Shown one piece after another: positions 33,462 through 40,321 of a stretch of 64,000 nucleotides of DNA. Location: the NCBI GenBank assembly GCA_000961695.1, contig LADW01000001.1:1-64000 (forward strand), given 5' to 3'. The position numbers were made by a program, and so were the translations under genes. How positions within the stretch are numbered: position 1 is the stretch's first letter; each line of letters opens with the position of its first letter. The DNA comes from Hyphomonadaceae bacterium BRH_c29 (GTDB taxonomy: Bacteria; Pseudomonadota; Alphaproteobacteria; Caulobacterales; Hyphomonadaceae). Under the pieces are notes generated by a model. The model was given only the letters and a program-made list of their open reading frames with translations. It was not told the DNA's origin and ran no database searches.

Positions 33462-33699
33462 AGATCGTTCCTCTATACTTGCCCTGCGCTTACCTTAGGA
33501 AAACACATTACACCCGCTTCTTCGCGGTCGCAATATTTATTGTGCGCCGCAACATAAGGCAGCCAGCACATATTTTGCATCGTCAGAATTACGATTTTGC
33601 AATCCGTGCCACTTCATGCCGTTAAGGTGTGGTCAAGGGATTTGCGAGATTCTAAGTTAAATCCCGGCGGGTCTGGGTTAACAATTCGGGAGTACACGA

Positions 33700-34896
33700 A
33701 TGCCCCTGCGTGCCTTCGCAGCCTTCACCCGAGCCGTTTGTGCCGCAGCGATCCTTTCGCTGATGGCCTTCGGCGGCGGATCTGCCCTTGCCGAAAAGTA
33801 CGCTGCCATCGTGATCGACGCCGATACGAAGGAAGTGCTGCACGACCGCAATGCGGACGAGCCGCGCTATCCCGCCTCGCTGACCAAGGTCATGACCCTC
33901 TACATGCTGTTCGACGCCATCAAGAGCGGCGAGCTGGGCCTGGACGACCGAATGACCGTCTCGCGCTATGCCGCCAGCCAGGCGCCTTCGAACCTGAAGC
34001 TGAAAACCGGCTCGCGCATCACTGTGCGCGACGCGATCGGCGCACTGATCACCAAGTCTGCCAATGATGTCGCTGTGGTGGTTGCTGAGCGTCTGGGCGG
34101 AACAGAAAGCCGCTTCTGCCAGCTGATGACGGTGAAAGCCAAGACGCTCGGCCTGGAGAACACCCGTTTCGTCAACGCATCCGGCCTACCCGATACGCGC
34201 CAGCTCAGCACGGCGCGCGACATGGCCACGCTGGCCAGCGCGATGCTGACCGACCATGCCGACTATTATGGCTACTTCGCCACGGAACAGTTCCGCTGGG
34301 GTGGCCGGACCTACAAGAACCACAACAATCTTCTGGGCGACGTCCAGGGCGTCGATGGCATCAAGACCGGCTATACCCGCGCATCCGGCTTCAATCTGAT
34401 GGCCTCCGCCAAGCGTGACGGTCACCGTATCATCGCCGTGATGCTGGGCGGCACCACCGCCCGCGCCCGCGACAGCCATGTCGAAGCCCTGCTGGAAGCT
34501 GCATTCAACTCGCTCGCCCTGCCGGCGGACGATCCGCAGCTGCGCTCACGCCTCGCCTTCGCAGCGCTCGAAACACCGCTGAGCCCGGATGCCGCTGCCG
34601 AACCGATGCTGAACGGCAAGCCGCTGTCGATGATCCTCGCCGCCGAAGCGGCAGCTGCAAAGGCCGTTCAGGTGGCCGCAAATGACAATGCCGAACCCGC
34701 TCAGGGCGACGCAGATGAGCCCGCACCGGTGCTCGCCGTCGCCGAAGCGACCGCGCCAGCAGAGCCTGATGAGGACGAAGCCGAGAGCCTGGACCCGACC
34801 GGCACATCCATCGGCCGCTACTATGCTGAGGCCCCGGCCCTCGAAGAGCCAGCCTTCTCGCCGGAAGAGTATCGCCGCCGCCAACTGGCCAAGTAG
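33700..34896 (+). CDS. D-alanyl-D-alanine carboxypeptidase (peptidase S11, low-molecular-mass PBP)
   Basis: This exported enzyme trims the terminal D-Ala from peptidoglycan pentapeptides. The 398-residue product has a signal peptide (cleavage after about SALA, residue 31) and the three penicillin-binding motifs: SLTK at 59-62, SAN at about 120-122 and KTG at about 222-224. The family C-terminal domain is replaced by a long acidic Ala/Pro/Glu-rich tail (from about 290) without an obvious amphipathic anchor, so membrane attachment differs from E. coli DacA. A TTAA-N7-TCAA motif, similar to a CtrA site, lies about 80 bp upstream. Confidence 0.9.
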   Translation: MPLRAFAAFTRAVCAAAILSLMAFGGGSALAEKYAAIVIDADTKEVLHDRNADEPRYPASLTKVMTLYMLFDAIKSGELGLDDRMTVSRYAASQAPSNLKLKTGSRITVRDAIGALITKSANDVAVVVAERLGGTESRFCQLMTVKAKTLGLENTRFVNASGLPDTRQLSTARDMATLASAMLTDHADYYGYFATEQFRWGGRTYKNHNNLLGDVQGVDGIKTGYTRASGFNLMASAKRDGHRIIAVMLGGTTARARDSHVEALLEAAFNSLALPADDPQLRSRLAFAALETPLSPDAAAEPMLNGKPLSMILAAEAAAAKAVQVAANDNAEPAQGDADEPAPVLAVAEATAPAEPDEDEAESLDPTGTSIGRYYAEAPALEEPAFSPEEYRRRQLAK

Positions 34897-34954
34897 GGTT
34901 GTCACCGCGTCCGGCTTGCCGGAAAACGCCACAGATCCTGCAGGAGCAGCGCCC

Positions 34955-35917
34955 GTGGCCAATGAATCCGACATAGAGCTCGCCCGCGACACCATCCGCA
35001 TCGAGCGCGACGCGCTGGAGCAGCTGGAAGCCGGCATCGGTCCGTCCATCGTCAAGGCGGCCGACATCATCATGGCGACAGACCGGCACATCATCATCGC
35101 GGGGGTCGGCAAGTCTGGTCATATCGGCCAGAAGATCGCCGCCAGCCTCGCCTCGACCGGCACGCCGAGCTTCTTCCTGCACCCGACCGAGGCCAGCCAT
35201 GGCGACCTCGGCATGGTCGTGCCAGGCTCGGTCGTGATCGCGATTTCCTATTCCGGGGAAAGCCGGGAACTGGTGGATCTGCTGCGCTACTGCAAGGGTA
35301 ACGGCATCCCGCTGATCGGCATGACGCGGTCGGCTGAGTCGACGCTTGGCCGCTCTTCGGATGTTCTGCTGCAGATGCCGGTGGTTGCTGAAGCCTGCCC
35401 GAACGGCCTTGCGCCGACCTCCTCGACCACAATGGCGCTGGCACTGGGCGATGCGCTGACCATCGTGCTGATGGCCCGGCGGGGCTTCTCACGGGAGGAA
35501 TTCGGCTTCCGTCATCCGGGCGGCAAGCTCGGCAGGTCACTCCAGACGGCGGGCGATTATATCGAGGGCCGGACCGACGAGATGCCCATTATAGGCACCG
35601 ATGCCGGTGTGCAGGACGTGATCCTGGCGGTCTCTGAAGGGCGTAAAGGGTGCGTAGGTGTGATCGACGGTGATCATAGACTGGTCGGCATGGTGACCGA
35701 CGGTGATCTTCGACGCGCCATGCTGGCTGGAAAGCTGACCGGCACCGCCGCCGACATAATGACCGCCAACCCGCGCACGCTGAAGCCCGACGACCGCATG
35801 TCTGCGGTCATCAAGACCTTCACCGAGGGACGGATTTCAAATGCCTTCGTCACAGCGGACGGCAAGCCGGTCGGCATCATTGATATGAAGGACCTGCTTG
35901 CCGAGGGCTATGTCTGA
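34955..35917 (+). CDS. kdsD: Arabinose-5-phosphate isomerase KdsD (KpsF/GutQ family)
   Basis: KdsD interconverts ribulose 5-phosphate and arabinose 5-phosphate, supplying KdsA. The 320-residue protein has an N-terminal SIS domain (IIIAGVGKSGHIGQKIAASLASTGTPSFFLHPTEASHGDLGM, then SYSGESRE and SSTTMALALGDALTI) and two CBS domains (DVILAVSEGRKGCVGVID, and DIMTANPRTLKPDDRMSAVIKTF). The start is GTG 34955 with CAGGAGC upstream; the open frame before it belongs to the tail of the previous gene in another frame. It may be cotranscribed with the carboxypeptidase gene 58 bp upstream. Confidence 0.92.
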   Translation: MANESDIELARDTIRIERDALEQLEAGIGPSIVKAADIIMATDRHIIIAGVGKSGHIGQKIAASLASTGTPSFFLHPTEASHGDLGMVVPGSVVIAISYSGESRELVDLLRYCKGNGIPLIGMTRSAESTLGRSSDVLLQMPVVAEACPNGLAPTSSTTMALALGDALTIVLMARRGFSREEFGFRHPGGKLGRSLQTAGDYIEGRTDEMPIIGTDAGVQDVILAVSEGRKGCVGVIDGDHRLVGMVTDGDLRRAMLAGKLTGTAADIMTANPRTLKPDDRMSAVIKTFTEGRISNAFVTADGKPVGIIDMKDLLAEGYV

Positions 35918-35936
35918 TCCGGCTTGCCCCGGAGGC

Positions 35937-36743
35937 TTACTGGCCGAGTTCGAAGACCACATTGACGCTTGCGCTATAGCCGACTTCACCGCCTGCGACG
36001 GGGGTCGAGTAGCTGTCAGCCATCTTGGCTTCGGCCATCCGGGCCATTGGCATGGGCGAGGGTGAGTAGCCGCCGCTTTCATTGATCGTCACGATCCGCA
36101 TGACGCGCAGACCGGCGGCTTCAGCGTAGAGATCAGCCCGGGCGCGGGCGTCGGTCATCGCCTTGCGGCGCGCTTCATCGCGTACGTCAGCATCTTCATC
36201 GAGGGCGAATTCGAGGCCGTTGAACGTGTTGCCACCGGCTTTCACGAGGCTGTCGAGCGTCTTGCCGAGATTATCGAGATCGCGAACTTTCACGGTCAGC
36301 TGGTTCGACGCGGTGTAGCCGATCAGCTTCTGCTCACCGAGGGTCGTGCCGTCTTTCTGCTTGGTCTCGACATAGGTGTAGCGCGGCCAGAGGGAGAAGT
36401 TGGACGTCTGCATGTCCTTCTTGGCGACGCCGGCTTTCTCAAGCGCGTCGAACACGCCGGTCATGGACTTGGCCTGCGCGGCCATGGCTTCAGAGGCGGT
36501 GGCGGCATCTTCCTGCACGCCGGCATTGATGAAGGCGATATCGGGCTCGCGCTTGACGGTCGCCTCGGCGGAAATCGCCAGCGTCGTTTCCGGCTGGATG
36601 GAATTTGGCGCGCCATAGGCGCCGACCATGGCTGGGGCCGTCTGCTGCGACAGGGCCATGCTCGGCATCTGCGCGCAGGCAACCTGCGGCAGGATCAGAG
36701 CCATGGCGGCGGACGAGGCTAAGAGGGGCAGGATTCGGCGCAT
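35937..36743 (-). CDS. SIMPL (DUF541) domain periplasmic protein
   Basis: This is a 268-residue exported protein. The signal peptide ends near ACAQ (about 24). The SIMPL domain covers about 55-265: ISAEATVKREPDIAFINAGVQEDAATASEAM, WPRYTYVETKQKDG, YTASNQLTVKVRDLDNLGKTLDSLVKAGGNTFNGLEFALDE and ARRKAMTDARARADLYAEAAGL. Relatives (E. coli YggE) lower oxidative stress. A 20-bp inverted repeat lies 26 bp upstream of the start. It converges with kdsD. Confidence 0.85.
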   Translation of the reverse strand: MRRILPLLASSAAMALILPQVACAQMPSMALSQQTAPAMVGAYGAPNSIQPETTLAISAEATVKREPDIAFINAGVQEDAATASEAMAAQAKSMTGVFDALEKAGVAKKDMQTSNFSLWPRYTYVETKQKDGTTLGEQKLIGYTASNQLTVKVRDLDNLGKTLDSLVKAGGNTFNGLEFALDEDADVRDEARRKAMTDARARADLYAEAAGLRVMRIVTINESGGYSPSPMPMARMAEAKMADSYSTPVAGGEVGYSASVNVVFELGQ

Positions 36744-36768
36744 AAGTATCTCCCATTGAGAAATGTAT

Positions 36769-36788
36769 GATTGTTCTGAAGAACAATC
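36769..36788. promoter_or_regulatory. GATTGTTCT-AGAACAATC inverted repeat
   Basis: The perfect 9-bp arms with a 2-bp centre lie 25 bp upstream of the SIMPL gene's ATG on its 5' side. The centre resembles TTCT-N2-AGAA operators. The binding protein is unknown. It could also act as a hairpin in the 5' leader. Confidence 0.45.
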
Positions 36789-36831
36789 TGGGAGGTGATT
36801 TTGTTCCGATTATGTCTCAATCAGGAGAGAG

Positions 36832-37851
36832 TCAGACAGATCCATACCCGTTCGGGTTGCCACTCTGCCAAGCCCACTGATCGCGGCACATATCGTCCAG
36901 CGTGAGCTCGGCTTTCCAGCCGAGCAGCTCCTGCGCAAGGCTCGGATCGGCCCAGAAGGCGGCGATATCGCCTGCCCTGCGCGCCGCGATTTTCATCGGG
37001 ATCGATTTCCCGCAGGCCGCCTCGAAACCGCGCACCACATCCAGCACTGACGATCCGTTGCCGGTGCCGAGATTCACGGTGAACGGTCCGTGCGTGTGTT
37101 TGAACCGGTCGAGCGCCAGAACGTGCGCGCGGGCCAGGTCGACAACATGGAGATAGTCACGCACGCCGGTGCCGTCCGGCGTATCATAGTCATTGCCCCA
37201 GACATTCAGGTGCGGACGACGGCCAACCGCGACCTGGGCCACATAGGGCATCAGGTTATTCGGAATGTCATTCGGGTCTTCCCCGATCATGCCGCTCGGA
37301 TGCGCGCCGATGGGATTGAAATAGCGCAGGATCGCAATATCGGTCACAGCGCCGGAGCCTGCCACATCGTTCAGCAGCATCTCGGCGGCCAGCTTGGTGT
37401 TGCCATAGGGATTGGTCGGGCGCAGGCGGTGGGATTCTGTATAGGGCAGGAATTCCGGCTCGCCATAGACGGTCGCACTGGACGAGAACACGATCTGGCT
37501 GGCACCGGACTGCAGCATCGCCTCAATCAGACTATGCGTGCCCATCACGTTGGCGCTGTAGTATTCAAGCGGCTTCTCGGTCGACTCGCCGACCGCTTTC
37601 AGGCCCGCGAAATGGATCGCCGCTTCGCATTCGTGCTTGGTCAGGATCTCGGCAATGCGGGCCGTATCGCGCACATCGGCCTCATACCAGTCGATCCGCG
37701 AATTGGTCAGCTGACACACCCGGTCGATGGCCGTGGGCGAGGAATTGACGAAATTATCGACAATGACGGGCTCATACCCGCGCGAAACCAGCTCTACGCA
37801 GGTATGCGATCCGATATATCCGGCCCCGCCGGTCACAAGTACGCGTGTCAT
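36832..37851 (-). CDS. galE: UDP-glucose 4-epimerase
   Basis: GalE interconverts UDP-glucose and UDP-galactose for polysaccharide synthesis. The 339-residue extended-SDR protein starts MTRVLVTGGAGYIGSHTCVEL (NAD motif at 7-13) and contains IHFAGLKAVGESTEKPLEYY, FSSSATVYGEP, NPYGNTKLAAE (YxxxK) and the late LGWKAELTLDDMCRDQWAWQ. ATG 37851 is taken as the start; the frame upstream to 37947 adds 32 residues without family similarity. The gene opens the surface-polysaccharide locus. Confidence 0.93.
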   Translation of the reverse strand: MTRVLVTGGAGYIGSHTCVELVSRGYEPVIVDNFVNSSPTAIDRVCQLTNSRIDWYEADVRDTARIAEILTKHECEAAIHFAGLKAVGESTEKPLEYYSANVMGTHSLIEAMLQSGASQIVFSSSATVYGEPEFLPYTESHRLRPTNPYGNTKLAAEMLLNDVAGSGAVTDIAILRYFNPIGAHPSGMIGEDPNDIPNNLMPYVAQVAVGRRPHLNVWGNDYDTPDGTGVRDYLHVVDLARAHVLALDRFKHTHGPFTVNLGTGNGSSVLDVVRGFEAACGKSIPMKIAARRAGDIAAFWADPSLAQELLGWKAELTLDDMCRDQWAWQSGNPNGYGSV

Positions 37852-37986
37852 CTTCCCCGCCATGCAAGAACTGCCCCACCTTCGGACTTTTAACCACAAG
37901 AACGGTAAGACTCCATTACCTGTTTCAACCGGATTCACACGCCCCATTGCAAGCCGGTCGGTGCCCGCTTAAACGGAAACCACGGT

Positions 37987-38063
37987 GGGCCTGTAGCTCA
38001 GTTGGTCAGAGCGGACCGCTCATAACGGTTTGGTCGCAGGTTCAAATCCTGCCGGGCCCACCA
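37987..38063 (+). tRNA. tRNA-Ile2 (anticodon CAU)
   Basis: The 77-base sequence folds as a full cloverleaf with encoded CCA. The acceptor GGGCCTG pairs with CGGGCCC, the D arm is GCTCAGTTGGTCAGAGC, the anticodon arm ACCG-CTCATAA-CGGT has anticodon CAT, and the T arm is GCAGG-TTCAAAT-CCTGC. The CAU anticodon plus the TTGGTCGC variable-loop region resemble E. coli Ile2 (lysidine-modified by TilS to read AUA) rather than initiator or elongator Met. The acceptor end also lacks the initiator mismatch. Confidence 0.88.
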
Positions 38064-38084
38064 TTCATTTCTTGTCCGACCCGG

Positions 38085-38122
38085 TGCACCAAAGGTGCAG
38101 AAATCGATCGAGGGTCGATTTC
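38085..38122 (+). terminator. Two adjacent hairpins after the tRNA gene
   Basis: TGCACC-aaa-GGTGCA (38085-38099) is followed by GAAATCGA-tcgaggg-TCGATTTC (38100-38122). They lie 22 bp after the tRNA 3' end and may terminate its transcript, although the T tract is poor. Confidence 0.4.
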
Positions 38123-38207
38123 AGGAAACAAATGCCCGCCGCGCAAGCAAGGGCAAACCAGCGGATCAAATTTGCGGTTGAATGCGCGAAGCGTAAGCGC
38201 CGCGCCC

Positions 38208-39161
38208 CTAAGCCAGTTCCGCAATCTCGTTCCGGAAATATTCGATCGTCGGACGCAGGCCTTCGGCAAGCGGGATCGTCGGCTCCCAGTCGAGAGTCTC
38301 TTTCGCACGGGTAATATCCGGCTGCCGTTGGCGCGGGTCGTCGGACGGGAGCGGGCGGTTCACAATCCTGGATTTTGACCCCGTCAGTTCCAGCACCGTC
38401 TCAGCGAGCTGGCGCATGGTGAACTCACCCGGATTGCCCAGGTTGATGGGGCCGGTCACCGCATCGTCGGAATTCATCAGGCGGACAAGGCCATCCACAA
38501 GGTCTGACACGAAGCAGAAGCTGCGCGTCTGCTGGCCGTCGCCGTAGAGCGTAATGTCGTCGCCGCGCAGGGCCTGAACAATGAAGTTCGACACGACGCG
38601 CCCATCGTTGGGATGCATGCGCGGACCGTAGGTGTTGAAGATCCGGGCGACCTTGATCTTCACATTGTGCTGGCGGTGATAGTCGAAGAAGAGCGTCTCG
38701 GCGCAGCGTTTGCCCTCGTCATAGCAGGAGCGGATGCCGATCGGGTTCACATTGCCCCAATATTCTTCGCGCTGGGGATGGATTTCCGGATCACCGTACA
38801 CTTCCGAGGTCGAGGCCTGCAGGATCTTCGCCCGCGTGCGCTTGGCCAGGCCCAGCATGTTGATGGCGCCATGAACGCTGGTCTTGGTCGTCTGGACTGG
38901 ATCGAACTGGTAATGGATAGGGCTCGCCGGACAAGCCATGTTATAGATCTGGTCGATCTCGACAAACAGCGGCACGGTCACATCGTGGCGCAGGATCTCG
39001 AAGCGCGGATTGTCCAGCAGGTGGGCCACGTTCGAGCGCCGGCCCGTGAAGAAATTGTCCACGCACAGAACTTCGGCGCCGCTTTCCAGCAGGCGCTCGC
39101 AAAGGAATGAGCCAATAAAGCCGGCACCGCCGGTCACAAGAATACGAGGGGCGTAATGCAT
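38208..39161 (-). CDS. UDP-glucuronate decarboxylase (UDP-xylose synthase)
   Basis: This 317-residue extended SDR converts UDP-glucuronate to UDP-xylose. [23 protein letters not shown] begins the NAD fold, and [63 protein letters not shown] and [14 protein letters not shown] (YxxxK) match the Uxs family very closely. The C-terminal [24 protein letters not shown] is also typical. It implies xylose, or a UDP-4-keto-pentose derivative, in the surface glycan. A UDP-glucose dehydrogenase is not in the window. Confidence 0.92.
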   Translation of the reverse strand: MHYAPRILVTGGAGFIGSFLCERLLESGAEVLCVDNFFTGRRSNVAHLLDNPRFEILRHDVTVPLFVEIDQIYNMACPASPIHYQFDPVQTTKTSVHGAINMLGLAKRTRAKILQASTSEVYGDPEIHPQREEYWGNVNPIGIRSCYDEGKRCAETLFFDYHRQHNVKIKVARIFNTYGPRMHPNDGRVVSNFIVQALRGDDITLYGDGQQTRSFCFVSDLVDGLVRLMNSDDAVTGPINLGNPGEFTMRQLAETVLELTGSKSRIVNRPLPSDDPRQRQPDITRAKETLDWEPTIPLAEGLRPTIEYFRNEIAELA

Positions 39162-39236
39162 CCCTTTTCGATCTTCTGTTTTTTATCAGGGGTCAAGCGA
39201 GGAAGGCACAGGTGCAGGCCAGCCCAGCGCGGGAAT

Positions 39237-40109
39237 TCAGCCCCGCCGGCCACCCTTTTCAAAATAGGCGTGCGTGCCGCGATGGATCACCGTGTCACCG
39301 TCGATGAGTTCGTGCGCTTCGATATTGGGCTCGTCTTTCACCTCGGCATAGACATTGCCGAAATCCTTGTAGCAGGCCTCCAGCAGCGCTTCAAAACTGT
39401 CGATGACAAAATAGGTCTGCTGGAAATCATCGATGATGTATTTCGTCCGCATCAGGCGCGGCAGGTCAAAGGCCACGCGGTTCGGGCTCGGGTCTTCCAG
39501 CGCGAAAACTGTCTCCTGGGGGCTTGAGAGGATGCCGGCGCCGTAGATGCGCAGGCCGTCGTCTTGCCGGATCAGGCCGAACTCCACCGTGTACCAGTAG
39601 AGCCGCGCCAGATTGTGCAGCTGGCCAAGCCGCATCGCGCGTTGTCCGCCTTTGCCGTAGGCTTCCATGAAGTCAGCGAAGACCGGATCTGCCAGCATCG
39701 GCACGTGGCCGAAAATATCGTGGAAGATGTCAGGTTCCTGCAGATAGTCGAACTCTGCTTCCGGGCGGATGAACGCGCCGGCCGGGAACCGGCGGTTCGC
39801 CAGGTGGTCGAAGAAGATCTCGTCGGGCACAAGCTCTGCCACCGGCACGACGCGCCAGCCCGTGATGGCCTCCAGCCGGTCTGACAGGCGCCCCATATCC
39901 GGAATGCCCGACGGGGACAGCTCAAGGTCCGCCATCGCTTTCAGCGCGACAGAACAGGCCCGTCCTTTGGTGACGTCCTTCTGGCGGCGGAACAGCCGGT
40001 CCCACCGGTCATGTTCGGCTGCACTATAGGTGTCCCAGGCCTGATCGATGGTGAAATCGGCAGCGCGCGGGGCATTGTGATAGCGATTCTTGAAAGTCGA
40101 AGTATCCAT
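39237..40109 (-). CDS. phhA: Phenylalanine-4-hydroxylase
   Basis: This is a non-haem iron, pterin-dependent monooxygenase making tyrosine from phenylalanine. The 290-residue protein has the iron-binding histidines in PDIFHDIFGHVPMLADP at about 127-143 and the Glu ligand in YWYTVEFGLI near 174. It also carries the usual bacterial DRWDRLFRRQ and GWRVVPVAELVPDEIFF segments. ATG 40109 is chosen over 40136. It is an outlier in a polysaccharide locus, and its partner phhB is absent. A TGTCA-N6-TGACA dyad lies 65-80 bp upstream. Confidence 0.93.
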   Translation of the reverse strand: MDTSTFKNRYHNAPRAADFTIDQAWDTYSAAEHDRWDRLFRRQKDVTKGRACSVALKAMADLELSPSGIPDMGRLSDRLEAITGWRVVPVAELVPDEIFFDHLANRRFPAGAFIRPEAEFDYLQEPDIFHDIFGHVPMLADPVFADFMEAYGKGGQRAMRLGQLHNLARLYWYTVEFGLIRQDDGLRIYGAGILSSPQETVFALEDPSPNRVAFDLPRLMRTKYIIDDFQQTYFVIDSFEALLEACYKDFGNVYAEVKDEPNIEAHELIDGDTVIHRGTHAYFEKGGRRG

Positions 40110-40174
40110 ATTTGGACCTATACTACGCCGCGGCATTTAGTTCCATATGCAACTATTTTTCTGGCCATCTCGGC

Positions 40175-40190
40175 TGTCACGGGGCTGACA
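40175..40190. promoter_or_regulatory. TGTCA-N6-TGACA dyad upstream of phhA
   Basis: The perfect 5-bp arms with a 6-bp spacer have the same spacing as TyrR/PhhR boxes (TGTAAA-N6-TTTACA) but differ in sequence. It lies in the 212-bp divergent region between phhA and the glycosyltransferase gene; nothing else notable is seen there. Confidence 0.3.
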
Positions 40191-40321
40191 CGAGATTACC
40201 ATAAGGATTTCCGAGCAGTCTGACCTCGACCTCGAGTTGCGCATGCCAGTTAAACGCCGTAAAAAAGCGCCTCGCGACGCTCGCAGGCGTCGGGCCCGGA
40301 AATCACAGAAATTACGACACG

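Noticed and set aside
33462-33699. Definite CtrA or PhaR site in the phasin/carboxypeptidase promoter
   Set aside because: TTAA-N7-TCAA and TGCAAAAT direct repeats are suggestive but each departs from the consensus; not strong enough for a feature.
37987-38063. tRNA-Ile2 as the attachment site of a genomic island
   Set aside because: No second copy of its 3' end and no integrase gene were seen in the window.
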